Part shown: positions 48,401-59,120 of the stretch, one piece after another
How the letters are laid out: the number at the start of each line of letters is the position of its first letter
Numbering within the stretch: position 1 is the stretch's first letter
DNA from: Pisaster brevispinus
Taxonomy: Eukaryota; Echinodermata; Asteroidea; Forcipulatida; Asteriidae
Assembly (NCBI GenBank): GCA_023634235.1
Contig: JAMKCF010000002.1
Coordinates: forward strand, 1,575,001 to 1,639,000
Direction of reading: 5' to 3'
Length of the DNA stretch: 64,000 nt
Made by a program: the position numbers and the translations under genes
Notes under the pieces: model-generated
Seen by the model: the letters and a program-made list of their open reading frames with translations, nothing else
Told to the model about the DNA's origin: nothing
The model's database searches: none

Positions 48401-51400
48401 TTTTGACATTTATAGTTCAAGAGTGTCTCCAAGGTCAAAGGAAGCTTTGCAATGCTCTTGTGAAATTCCATTAGCTGGAGACGCCATCGAAGTGGGAGAG
48501 AATTACAAGACTCTTAACTCACTTGAAAATGGTGTAAAATATCGTTGTATTTGATACTCTTTGAGAGCAAAATTTTGACACATGACATCGTCAAACATCA
48601 ATTGCGTCTGTAGTGTGTACATTCCAAACGGGAATTTCTGCACCAGTCTAAAGGTCAAATTCAATGCCATTTTGATTGAACATCATCAAAATTCAGGAAT
48701 CAACTAAAAAAATTCTCTGTCCAGCTCATTTGAAATGCGACATCATCGAACGGTTTTTGGATTCAGACAGAAATTGCACTTGACTGGTATCAAACACTTT
48801 TGTAACAATGTTTTAACCTAAGGTTAGAAATTTGTAATGTTTTTTCCCTTTTTCATATGAACTCTATCAATTGGAAAATGAGTGGAGCACAAAATTTGAC
48901 CTTGGGAGCCCCTTTTCGATCTTCGTTCACCAGTTATCCTGGGCTCTTTAGGAGTTGCTACTATTTATTTGTTGTTTGGGTGCTGCCCATGTTTACACGA
49001 ATTTGTTATTTTTCCCCCAGCTGTTATTTTGCCGACACTCAACGAGTACTTGGGTTATCTCGATGGAGATGCTACCTTTTTTGGTATCGTCATGGCTGCA
49101 TTTAGCTTCAGCGGTGTCTTGACATCACCGCTCTACGGCCTCTTTCAAGACCGCTTCAAACGGACAAAAATTCTAATTTTATTTGCCAACTTGTTTGAAA
49201 TTGGAGGTAAGTTTGAGAGGCTTTCTAAGGAGGTGAATTGTTAAGACGCTCGGGATAACATTCGGCTGACAAAATACACCTTTCGTTTTTAATCTGTAAG
49301 CCTGCGTCCTTTCATAAAGCTGTTAAGCAGAAAATTCTGCTTAGCAAATTTCTTTACTTAGCAAGAAATGAGCGGGGTTACCAGTGGTAGCAATGTAAAC
49401 TTTATGGAGTGTTGGTTGGTAACCTGTTTCCGCTAAGCAAGATTTTCCTGTGCTTAGCAAGATTTTGTGCTTTATGAAATTGGGCCCTGCTGTGAAGAAA
49501 GTTCCTTTTTACATTCGGCTGACAAATGATACCTTTTGATTTTAATCTGTAAGCTTGCATCCTGGTGTGAAGTTAGTTCCTTTTACCAGATACATGAAAT
49601 AAAATACTGCCATCATGGACAGATTTGTTTGAGTCTGTGGTTTTTTGTTTGTTCACGCCTTGTGACAGGATTGTACCACAACATGTTTCAAAAATACCCA
49701 CCAGTTATTAATCGGAAACTTCCGCTTTGTTTCAGAATTTGTATTGAAGAGGTCATTCAGAATAAGCAATGTTTAAAAATGTTGATCTTTTTTTCAAAAA
49801 TCGTTTTGACCCGCCCACCCACCCCGAAATGTTGAGGTTGCAAGTAGTGGCAGGCTTGGTTCTTTCGGCGCCCTCAGGGTTGGCGATGTGATCGTACCAA
49901 CATATATAATCAAGGATGGTCCTTTGGTATTGTTTTCGGAAGGCATCAAGTTTTCTCATGGATTAAATCACTGGACAATATCAACAAACATACACAAGGG
50001 TTATTGAACAGTTTTAAGGTAGCAAAAACAAAATGGTTGCACTTTTTTTCTTTTTTTTGTTCTTTCTTTTACGAGTGTATTCTGCTCTTTTTTGGCAGGC
50101 AACTTTCTGTACTTTGCTGGAGGCTCCAAATACACGCTGCTTGGAAGTAGACTGATCTCAGGTAAGTCAAAGTTTGGTTTCACTTAAAGAAAACCTACAT
50201 GGCTTATGTACTCATCCCTCAACTCAAGTGAGCTACCAACCCAGAGCTCACCCTTGCCACTAGCCCAGTGTACATTGCCTCACAAGAACTACCACGGGCT
50301 AGTAATAGCACCTTAGATAAAATCTCAAAGTGCTGTACAGGAAATCACAGCAAAATACACCGTACACCAGAGAATTAGTAAACAAATAGTTAATAAATTA
50401 TATACTATAGAGTAAAAAGCACACAATGGAGAAGTAAAAAACCCACAATCACTAAACAATCCGCGTTATACATTTGAAATTGCATAAAGAACATAACTTC
50501 ATTTGACCATTAAACTGGTTATGATCGCTATCATTAATACATCAGAAAGATGCATTTATGACAATACATGTCTAAGATCTAGGCTACTTAAACTTCCTGG
50601 GGGCAAGTGATAAACACACAGTTTAATGAGCTGGAGGGCTACTTTACAAAAAAGCACAATGCCTTCATTCCTTGATGAATGTTTCTTGATCACTGGAGGA
50701 TTGGCGTTAATATAGTTACGCACGTAAGCAAGTTTGATTACAAAATGTTGTATCTCAGTTGAAATAGCCCGAATGAACACACAAAACAAGTACATGCCAA
50801 TATGCGGTTTTTTTTTTGCAATAACCATTTTCCCGAATACAAGGTTTTAGCACTGACACGACAAATTAATGAATCCCTTCTTTTATAGGGGTGGGTGCTG
50901 GTGTTGGCTCCTCAATTTTCGCACAAATTTCGAGAACCTCCACGGAGAAGGGACGGGCATCGGCTCTTTCTACAGCCTCAGGGTCGAGGCAGATTGGACT
51001 CCTCCTTGGCCCCGCCCTTAATTTCCCCCTCAACAGCTTGGACTTCTACATCGGGCCGTTTCATGTCAACAAGTTCTCCGGGCCGGGGGTGAGTGAAACG
51101 AAAGTAGTTGTTGGTTTCCTTTTCATATTGATCTCTATCGTTTTAGCATACAGCCAAACGTCAACAACAGGAAGGTGAATTGGAAACGAGAAGAACTGTT
51201 CAGTTTAAGGTCTGGGGGGGAAACCCACGCAATCAAGGCCCAATTTCATGGCTCTGCTTACCCTAAGCAAAGAATCGGCGCTTACGGAAGCAGGGACTCT
51301 GCGTTTATGTGTATTTCATGGGTTAGCATTTAATTTTGCATGTGCTCGTGCGTACTCCACCTTACTAGGCATTTTGTGCTTACACAGCCAACGCAGAAAT

Positions 51401-54400
51401 TCGGCGCTTGCAAAATAAGCGGAAAATGGTGACCGTAAGCGTAGAATTCGGCGGTAAGCAGAGCCATGAAATTGGGCCCAGGTAGGGACTGAAAAACCAA
51501 TCCACACGCAAGGCTCTGGGTCTGATGTGGGATTGGCAGAGCTGCCAACATTTGCATCTTGCAATCGGGGAAAATTTGGTACAACAATCAGGGAGGTATT
51601 TAGAATTACATTCAACATAATAGGGACAAAGTTTCCATAATCGGGGAGATTTTCAAATGTGTTCCTCAGAACATGGAAAGATTGGTTTAATTTCAGGGAA
51701 CTTTCTGCAGAATCAGGGAGAGCTGGTAGACCTGGATTAGAACCGTCCGGGGTCCACAGACGTGAATGGCAGGAAAAGAGCCAATCTTAAAATATTTCAA
51801 CTAAACAGTTGTATAATTTGAGTATTTGATTTGATTTGATTTGATTTGAATGTATTCAGATAAAACACCGCAAGAACATGGCAAAAATACACACGCAGTA
51901 ACAGGAGAAGAAGAATGGAAACAAATACAAGAAAGTGGAAAACTTTTGTAATTTTTTTTCAATTTAACAGTTGTATAATTTTGAGTATTTTGATTTGAAT
52001 GAAAAAACACAGTAAGAAACATGGCAAGAAACATACACAGTAACAGGAGGATAACAATGAAGTTAAGAAAACGAAAGTAGAAAACAAGAAAGAAAAAAAT
52101 AATGCACGAAACTAATCAAGGCTAGCCTAAAATGCTGATACCTTTCAATCTTTGATAACTTTGGGGTCCTTAAATAACTCACCGATGTATCTTGACCGTC
52201 TCTACAGCTTGTTATGTGTATCTTGTATATACTTCTTGAGGTTGTGGTGCTATTTCTATTCTATGACATACCACCTCTTGACAAACAAGAAACCATTCTT
52301 GCCGGAGAGGAGAAAGCTGCAAGTTCTCCCCCGAGCAGAAACGTCACATTCATTGAGGGTAAGGACGGCCTTCAGAAAAGCCTTTACTCAATAAATGGCG
52401 ATGGCATGAACGATCTGCTAAACAATGCTAACAACGCAGAAAGCACTGCAATTAATGGCTCGCAGCAGTTGAACAGCGGACGTGTGGAAGATTACCAGCG
52501 CGACATATGCCATGATGACAGCGACGAGGACAACTACGGTGAAAGAAATGACGACAAGATTCAAAAGTTTTCTCTGCTTGATGGTACATGTGAACAGTAT
52601 AAACTGGGACCAATTTAAAGGACTGCTTAAATTTCTACAGCTGTAAGCATGAAGCATTAAAACTCACCAAGCTATTTGTTTGTATTACTTTTCATTAATG
52701 TGTCGCAGTTTATTAGTATTATGCTAAAATGCTTCCTGAAAAAAAACATTGCCAGAATTGTTTTTTATATTAATAACAGAAGTGCATGAATTTCAATGCT
52801 TTCTGCATACTTCACTTTGGCTACATAGCAATCTGATTAAACAATTTTTGCTGTCTGCCTAGTGGGGCCCAATTTCAAAACAGGAAATATTGCCAAACAA
52901 TGATCAGGATACCATTCACATATAGTTTGGCTGCTAACCTTATTCTTGGGAGTATACTTTTGTTGTGCTTAGCTACTTTTTGTGTTTTAAGCAGCTCTAT
53001 GAAATTGGACCCAGGTAGTCATAACTTGGGCCCAAGATTAAGTTTTGAAATTCTTCTTGCAAAATAAGTTTATGCTTGCACGTTATGCTGAAATTATACT
53101 TTAAAATCATTCCATCCTCCAGTCTTTGAATAAACTTCAATAAACACAACAATGCTGAATTGTAGGGGTTATAGATTGGTAAGTACTCCAAAAATAATAA
53201 CCATAAAAACTTACTTGGTGAGAAGCACTGCAGCTGTTGAGAGTATAGACTGTTTTGAGAAAGTATTCTCTTCGAAGTAATAGGGTTGGCATACTTTTTC
53301 ATCCAAAATCATTTGAATCTGAGAAACAATTCATGCAGGAAACGTTACTCAGATTTCTGAGGGTTGGTGTCTTTTTGCGAATGCTGCAGATACCCTCTGT
53401 CAACCACGCTAAATTTAGATGGATTCGACGTTCGTGTGAAAACAGAATACAGTTTCTTGCTGTTTTCTCAGCAAGCAGTATTACATTGACAAAAACCCAA
53501 TCCATGGCCCTACCATCGAGTCCTTATTGCAATTTGGCATAACGCTTAAAAAAAAGGATGTGTTCGAATGAGTGGTTGCTGCTTTATCGGCACGTTGACG
53601 TGCATTAAAGCGACAGATGCCCAGGAAACACCCTCCGCAACAGCCGCAGTCGCCAAGTCCAAGGTCACGGACGTGGCCTTGGAACCTAGTGATGGGGACT
53701 ACTTTTCATGCAGTATATTTTCCAAGAAAACTGGGACTGTCATTAAAAAACTAAGCTTTTAAAATCAGAAAGAAAAAAAAAAGTTTCTTTAGATTTTTCA
53801 ACTGTGAATTTTGTTTTGTTAACAATGGAACATGTTTCTGGTTTTTCTTGTTACCTTTAATTGACAGTTTTTCTTAAAGAGGAGGTCATGGGCGTGGCCT
53901 TGGAACCTAGTGATGGGGACTACTTTTCATGCAGTATCTTTTTCATGCAGTATATTTTCCAAGAAAACTGGGACTGTCGTTAAAAAACTAAGCTTTTAAA
54001 ATCAGGAAGAAAAAAAAAAGTTTCTTTAGATTTTTCAACTGTGAATTTTGTTTTGTTAACAATGGAACATGTTTCTGGTTTTTCTTGTTACCTTTAATTG
54101 ACAGTTTTTCTTAAAGAGGAGGTGCTTGTTCTGTTGACAGCGCAGTTTGTTTTCCTGTTTAATCAGACATGTTTAGAGGTAAAGTAGCCCCACTACAGCA
54201 TAATATATTTATTCGTTTATGTTAAAGCAAACTTCAATCCTTAACTGTGATTGGCCGATCCATAGCAACAAGAGTGTGATATTAACCTTTATATACAGCA
54301 CACATAGATCCTTGTCATTTGATTGGTGGAATGCAGGTCACATGTCTACTTTATTTTACCATGAATTTACTGCAGGGGCACGTGACGCTCCAAAATTCAA

Positions 54401-57400
54401 CGCAGGAGTCGTATTGCTATTGATAAACATGTATATTGATAAATATAGGCACTTGGGGCACCCCACGGCTAGCTTCACAGTATTGTTTTCAAAATAATCA
54501 CTCCACGCACGTTTGTTCAGATGAGACCAGGTTGGGGCCATTCAGAATAGTCAATGATAAAAAATTATAATAAAACCAATTTTTGAAGTGGTTTTAAGTT
54601 TTAACCCCCCACCCACCCCAAATTTTGATTTATAAAAGTTGAATGGCTTTGTAATATAATCTATATGCTGAAGAACAAAGTAATGCCTCAAACGAACGAG
54701 ATATGTTAGACCAAAGGTCTCCAACATCAGTAGTTTTCAATGGGTTTTTTCTGGCTTAAACAAACATCTTTGTAGTTAATCAGGAATTAAATTGATGATC
54801 TTGGCCAGCTGAGTACTTTTTCTTCTTATTTTGCAATTGTTAATTTATGCACTTTTTAATATTTTTTCAATAAAAATTTTGATTTTCAGTTATTTCTTGT
54901 GACCCACCTTCCCACAATTTCAACAACAACAACAATTTTTTTTCAAACATTGACTGCCCTGAATGTCCCCTTAATGGAGTCGCCAAGGTTGTTTCAGAAG
55001 TGGTTTCAGAATTTTCAGAGTGCGGGGTGGCAACTTCCTGTTTCTATTTTGTGTTTATTGTGAAAAATTGTTCTAATGACAAGGATATGTGTGGGAGATA
55101 CAACAAATAACTGAATTGAATGCATTTTGTTGAAAACACTCTGCAAAATTTGGCGTTTTTATTTCACTCGGTTTCGCCTCGTGAAACGGAATAGTCCATA
55201 TTTCAAATTGTGATTATAATCTGCGCCATGTTGTTCTGGTTTTTGAGGTATTATAGAGTACGTCAGTACAGCTATCCTAATAATGCATTTTTTAAAAACC
55301 TTTTTTTCCTTGCAGACTGCAGTTACTGTTATGACGAAAAAACTTTTGGATTTTGGAGGAATTGAAAACAGCATAGTGTACGCCGTAGCAGGGTTAGAGG
55401 TGAAAAGTCAAAATAACAAATTGAAATTCTCATCGACTAATCGTCATAACTGTTGGATTCCTAAACGGAATTTAATCCACAGTATCTCACAATTGTTGGT
55501 GGGCTTTGTTGTTCGAGTGGGCCAGGCTAAGGAACATTTTTTTCCAAACCTGGGCTCGATTTCACAATGAGTTAAGATTGGTCCTAACTCCAAATCACTC
55601 CTAATTGCTAAGCAAAGTGTGATGTCACAAATACAAATACAAATGCAAATCGCTATGGGAATACTGACAACTGAATCTTGGTGTTTTGTGAAATCGACCC
55701 CTGCTTTTTGTTTCTGCGAGAATTTGGTAAGCATTCCTTTCTTATCGGGCATGATCATTTTAAGGCTATTTGATAATCTTATCTTGGCGAGATTCTTGAT
55801 GAATTGGAAGGGCAGAAAAGTCAGATATCAAATTAAAAGTAAGACGCCTCTTTTATGCCTGGTCTATTGAGTTTTCTTTGAAGAAGAAATTGTGGATCTG
55901 GAGGATTTGGAATGGCGGTAGAGAACAGAGGTGGATTATACCCCTGCACCTTAAACAAGTTTCTAAATTTTTTTAAAACTGGTAATTGCTTTTGCTATGT
56001 GAAAGATTTTTCAAACAGTTGGAAATTAATTTCGGGTTTGAGGCAAAACATTGATGTTGAAAAAATATGAATATGTGGGTGGGGATGGGTTTTGGGCGGT
56101 GATGGGGGTAGGGGCGGGGCCAGGGGGTTGATAAGAACACTCCACTCTGGAAGGCCATCTAAATGATTTATCATTATCTGTTTCTATTTCAGCTTCTTGC
56201 TAGCTTTATCATCATCAAATTCATCAGTAAACACATCTCCGACCGGACGATGTTATTTGCTTCGTTGACACTTGAGATAGTACCTTACATTATGCTGTTG
56301 ATTTTCTATCCACATGCAACACCAGGTAAAATATTGTTGATTGTTTGATTATTACAAAGCCCTTACAGACGAATTTCCCTGGAACTTCCCAGGAGTTCCC
56401 CAAGAATTTCCCAAGATTGACACCTGACTCCTTTTTGGAAGGCTACAGACATTATTATACCAAGTATGAACATATAAAAAGTTTTCTTTCTGTATAATCT
56501 CAGCACTGAAACTAGTGTAAAATTGTAGGGGGCTCTTTTTTTTTTCTAGGGGGGGGGGGACACTTCTACCCAATTAAAACTTTTTCCTTTTACATTTCTC
56601 TTAACCAAGACCCGTTTGAATGCTCTTGTTATGCCATTAGGTCTTACCATTTTAGAGCTCATAGAGTATGGAAAAATATAGCGTGTCTGCATATTCCATT
56701 TGACCTCGTTAGGTATGAGACGCAGAAGCACCCTCCGTAGTCCACTCCCGCTCGTGTAACAGCTAAAATGTTCATTCTACCTGATTCTTTCCTGGCAGGG
56801 AGGTCCAGGAATCTGTGGTGGTTTTCAGTACTTTTCGCCATCCAGGTTTCTGGGTTAGCCTTCCTGGTCATCTCCATCGTCTCTCTCTTCTCAAAGGTCA
56901 CTCCTCCAGAAATGCAGGGTAAGGTCAAAGGTCGTGACACCGACCGCCATGTCAAAGTTCAATCTACATCAAAATACAAGGAGATTGTAAGTGGTCACTT
57001 GTCTGTCATAAACAAGTCGACATTAATGAGTAAATTAATAATTTGTGCAAAAACTGATTTGACGTAGACTGTTCACAGAAAAACTAATTGTTGATAATGA
57101 TGGGGCGTGTAATTGTACTACACAGGCTTTGCTCAAGGTGTTCGTCGAGCGGTCGGGGGAATCGGCACCATCTTAGGTCCTTTATGGGCGGGTGGCATGC
57201 AGAATCTCCCATTTGAGACTTTAGCAGTTATGATGTCTCTATTTATCTTACTTTGGGTAAGTTTCGTTTTGTTATAAATCTCTTTAACCAATCTTAAAGA
57301 CTGTGTAAGTCTTGCATGTATCGGAAATAAAAACAACTTAAACAAGGCCTATGCTTTTCTATAAAATCAAATCTTTTAAAGTTCTATTTGTGCAACATTC

Positions 57401-58130
57401 TTGAAAATAATAAGTATACAAATTTGTTATAAATACAATCTCAATCACCCTATCATTGGTCCAAGGGATCATCAACAGCTCCATGGGTTTCTAGAAAGCA
57501 CCCCTCTCAATGCAATGTATCAGTGGTGTGTGGAGGCCAAGCTTTTTAGAGCACCAGACTCGATCTCTGGCGTTTCTGATCAGCAGAGTGTGGGTTCAAG
57601 TCCCAGTCGTGGCACTTGTGTCCTTGAGCAAGATACATGTACTTTACCACAATTGCTTTGTCCTTCGGATGGGACATTAAGCTGTAGGTCCCGTGTACTA
57701 GGATTGGTAGTGCACATGAAAGAACCCAGAACATTTACCGTGGAAGAGTAGGGGTTAACCCTGGTGTTTCTGGTTCACATAGCTAGCACCCTTGTATACA
57801 GGTTTCCTCAGGCTTGCCAGCTACAGTGATTAAGTTCATATGCGAGGCATCCTTGGTTTCATTACCAGAAATATATAATAATAATAATTCAGATATTTCA
57901 GACTAAACCAAGAGAGTAAACCAAACCAAAGCCATTAGTCAAACGTCAATGTTGGGTCAAACTAACACTAACATTACCTCCTTCAGTTGATGACGCTGTT
58001 GTCATGGAAACTTCTCAGGCCACACTCGGATGTCGCAGCCGAGTCAAGTCCAGCACAACCCAAAGAAGATTCAAACGAAGAGACCAAACCTCTGCTGAGT
58101 AATGGTGTAAAAGACTATGGCGTGGCATGA
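42440..58130 (+). CDS. MFSD8/CLN7-like major facilitator transporter
   Basis: Eleven exons: 42440-42515, 49021-49206, 50099-50161, 50889-51088, 52208-52583, 54117-54178, 55316-55399, 56193-56325, 56799-56918, 57126-57256, 57987-58130. Every junction is GT/AG and every phase matches; the sum is 1575 bp, 524 aa (human MFSD8 is 518). Features: TM1 TVAQAIFFLFGGIEY joining AVILPTL over a split codon; MFS motif A GLFQDRFKRTK (65-75) after TM2; GVGAGVGSSIF in TM4; ASGSRQIGLLLGP in TM5; an acidic cytosolic loop of about 105 residues (196-300) between TM6 and TM7; VFLFNQTCLETAVT in TM7; and GFAQGVRRAVGGIGTILGPL in TM11. The tail has EETKPLL (508-514), an acidic dileucine sorting motif. MFSD8 is a lysosomal membrane protein reported to conduct chloride. 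Exon 5 could also end at 52358 (same phase). A cassette exon at 53611-53712 may be included. AATAAA follows at 58448. Confidence 0.85.
43235..43431 (+). mobile_element. MITE, GGGCCCAATTTCATAGAGCTG family, best copy
   Basis: Starts gggcccaatttctcatagag and ends ctctatgaaattgggccc, with gctgcttaagcag / ctgcttaag inside the termini. The interior has ctgctaagcagaaatgagca, accagtcacaaatt and ggtaaccttattttggtaag. It lies in transporter intron 1. Confidence 0.9.
43436..46965 (-). mobile_element. Repeat copy interrupted by a 3.18-kb insertion
   Basis: The left piece 43436-43500 (gtagctcaaaatttgg, cttgaccagaatct) and right piece about 46680-46965 (aactgtttttatttgacc, cagaattgaaagat, ggacttgtttggtc, ctcgggcctgcagtcc) match contiguous halves of the copy at 39640-39955, where they are joined. 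Confidence 0.75.
43501..46679. mobile_element. 3.18-kb TIR element with TTATGTCCGAAA repeats
   Basis: Termini TGGGTGAAAATTCACTAA at 43501 and its reverse complement ending at 46679 agree at 22 of 23 positions when extended to ctgc. The interior has nine copies of TTATGTCCGAAA or its reverse complement (near 43877, 44088, 44263, 44281, 44447, 44825, 45933, 46110, 46140) plus several TTCCGTCCAC motifs. There is no open frame longer than about 90 codons and no transposase, so it is non-autonomous. No clear target-site duplication is visible next to the ends. It sits inside an older repeat copy, in transporter intron 1. Confidence 0.75.
46966..49020. other. Remainder of transporter intron 1
   Basis: Positions 47220-47310 are a copy of the roughly 80-bp aagataaaaccatttag repeat. 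A guanine run lies at about 47990. No exon was accepted. The acceptor tttcccccag at 49011-49020 closes the intron. Confidence 0.55.
49307..49487 (+). mobile_element. MITE copy, GGGCCCAATTTCATAGAGCTG family
   Basis: Between tttcataaagctgttaagca and gtgctttatgaaattgggccc, in transporter intron 2. The interior matches the copy at 43235 (gcaagaaatgagcggg, ttaccagtggtagca, ttggtaacctgtttccgcta). Confidence 0.75.
51238..51479 (+). mobile_element. MITE copy, diverged subfamily of GGGCCCAATTTCAT
   Basis: Termini ggcccaatttcatggctctg and cagagccatgaaattgggcc are a perfect 20-bp inverted pair. The interior is unlike the 43235 type (gaatcggcgcttacgg and its inverted partner cgtaagcgtagaattcgg), so it is a distinct subfamily. 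It lies in transporter intron 4. Confidence 0.8.
51535..51735 (+). repeat. Repeat copy, 'GCTGCCAACATTTGCATC' family
   Basis: Shares gctgccaacatttgcat, tttagaattacattcaacat, tttccataatcggggagatt and acatggaaagattggttt with the reverse strand of 61690-61855. The end (ttcagggaactttctgcaga) also occurs at 3298. Confidence 0.75.
51826..51850 (+). repeat. TTTGA microsatellite
   Basis: Four to five units of atttg/tttga in a row. Confidence 0.8.
52864..53012 (+). mobile_element. Short MITE copy, GGGCCCAATTTCATAGAGCTG family
   Basis: Starts ggggcccaatttcaaaa and ends gcagctctatgaaattggaccc. Internal deletions leave about 150 bp. It lies in transporter intron 5. Confidence 0.75.
53163..53525 (+). mobile_element. 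MITE copy, TCATAGATTGG family
   Basis: Matches 60239-60688: ggttatagattggtaagtac, gcactgcagctgttgagagt, cttcgaagtaatagg, acgttactcagatttctgag and gttggtgtctttttgcgaat. Near its right end, atccatggccctaccatcga is a decayed terminus. It lies in transporter intron 5. Confidence 0.8.
53611..53712 (+). CDS. Candidate cassette exon of the MFSD8-like gene
   Basis: This 102-bp stretch lies between exons 5 and 6. It would read with two leading bases and one trailing base, exactly the phase needed to insert 34 residues without a frame change (ATDAQETPSATAAVAK ... PSDGDYFSC). Codons are G/C-ending and unlike the flanking DNA, and the sequence suits the acidic cytosolic loop. The donor CATGCA|GTATAT is fair; the acceptor ...CATTAAAG is weak, with little pyrimidine before it. 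Confidence 0.45.
53661..54123 (+). repeat. Tandem duplication across the exon 5/6 intron
   Basis: About 222 bp from 53661 (aggtcacggacgtggccttg ...) is repeated from 53883 (aggtcatgggcgtggccttg ...) to 54123. The copies are nearly identical apart from a 16-17 bp insertion in the second (an extra tttttcatgcagtat). The junction shows AGGT microhomology. The first copy ends seven bases into a duplicate of exon 6 (ttaaag|AGGAGGT). Confidence 0.9.
53880..53933 (+). CDS. Candidate chimeric exon made by the tandem duplication
   Basis: The duplication joins the acceptor and first seven bases of exon 6 to the 3' half and donor of the candidate cassette exon. The resulting 54-bp segment, bounded by CTTAAAG and CATGCA|GTATCT, has the same 2-in/1-out phase and stays open (EVMGVALEPSDGDYFSC). 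Whether it is ever spliced in is unknown. Confidence 0.3.
55552..55703 (+). mobile_element. MITE copy, GATTTCACGAAA family
   Basis: Left end gggctcgatttcacaatgag and right end gtgttttgtgaaatcgaccc. The interior has taagattggtcctaactcc as in 20175-20343. It lies in transporter intron 7. Confidence 0.7.
56501..56640 (+). repeat. Uninterrupted copy of the CAGCGCCGAAACTAG family
   Basis: Reference copy for the element split at 18893-19625. Shares cactgaaactagtgtaaaat, ttctaggggg, cacttctacccaattaaa and gctcttgttatgccatt. It lies in transporter intron 8 and carries a guanine run. Confidence 0.7.
57522..57870 (+). mobile_element. tRNA-derived SINE, Ser/Leu-type head, near full length
   Basis: Head gtgtggaggccaagcttttt, B box gggttcaagtccc, body cttgagcaagatacatgtac, atgggacattaagctgtagg and actaggattggtagtgc. 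It aligns over its whole length with 9487-9775. The 3' end runs into an (aat) repeat near 57885, as expected for a retroposed tail. It lies in transporter intron 10. Confidence 0.85.
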
Positions 58131-58447
58131 TGGACGGTGGGATACAGGCAATTCTGTTGGGGGTGTAATGTACTGTTAAATATATGACGGCCATTCTGAG
58201 AGTTTTGTCAAATGAAAACAAGCAGTACTCAAATTATCCTAAACTCTAAGACCGGGAAACTTCCATTAATAATCTATCGCAGATTCAATCAAGAATGCTT
58301 TTCAGCTCAGATCAAATTACCCTCACGTCAAGCTCAAAATTTGTTCTTCAAACTGTCGATCGAAGTTCGAACAAAAGAATTTTGCGTGGTAAAGGAATTT
58401 ATTTCAAGTGAACAACTTTTTTTTGGAGGTAAACTGATTTGGGGGGA

Positions 58448-58453
58448 AATAAA
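58448..58453 (+). terminator. Poly(A) signal, MFSD8-like gene
   Basis: AATAAA, 318 bp after the stop codon, is the first canonical signal on this strand downstream of the gene. Confidence 0.5.
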
Positions 58454-58619
58454 TAATCACATAAGGGAAAGAAATAATGATTCGCAGGGAAGAAAATATT
58501 ATTTTGAGAGATTGAAATATTTTTTCCTATTGACCCCACACGATGCGGTTTGCGCGTCTACCATTCCGCCTTTTTAGGAGTTAATTCCTTTTCACACATT
58601 TATGTACTTTGGCTAACTG

Positions 58620-58850
58620 GGAGGGTACCCCTTTGGTAATTACTCCCAAAATTAATGACCATAAAAACTGACTTGATTAAGAGCAACAGAGAGCTGTTGA
58701 TACTAAAAAACGTTGTTAGAAATGATACCCGTTGAAGTAATGTAGTTTTAGAGAAAGAGGTCATTTTTCACCAACAAATTTAAGTCTGAAAAATGCTTCA
58801 AGCATGTAGCCTTTCTGAGGCATCTGAAAGCGCACACTTCTATGCAACAT
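58620..58850 (+). mobile_element. MITE fragment, AAGGTATACAGTG subfamily
   Basis: gagggtacccctttggtaat, aaaattaatgaccataaaaa, agagctgttgatact and tttaagtctgaaaaatgctt resemble the left halves of 24043 and 8762. Confidence 0.6.
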
Positions 58851-59120
58851 GGGTAAGTTACACAGTACCAGGCATACCACCAATATCACAGTCCAGTAGT
58901 GTGGGTGTTGAGTTACTGTATGGTGTTGGACTGAGGACTGCATTACTAAACTGACTATGGTTTACATGGTATTAGGGATATCACCATAATCAGAGTCCAA
59001 CAGTTTGGGTGTTGAGTTACTGAATGGTGTTGGACCGAGGACTGCACTAGTAAACTGACTATGGTTTACATGGGATCAGGCATACCACCATAATTAGAGT
59101 CCAACAGTGTTCAGTTACCA
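58850..59120. repeat. Minisatellite, unit about 104 bp, 2.5 units
   Basis: gactatggtttacatgg recurs at 58953 and 59057 (104 bp). Each unit has atcaccataat.agagtccaa, gtgttgagttact and ggtgttgga.tgaggactgca. Confidence 0.85.

Noticed and set aside
51089..51178. Extension of transporter exon 4 past GPG
   Set aside because: GGG|GTGAGT is a good donor, and joining to 52208 restores the family sequence at TM6; the read-through tail has no counterpart.
52584..52618. Reading the exon at 52208 through to its in-frame stop as the end of the transporter
   Set aside because: That would give a protein cut after six membrane segments, whereas a donor at 52584 joins in phase to TM7 and all later segments.
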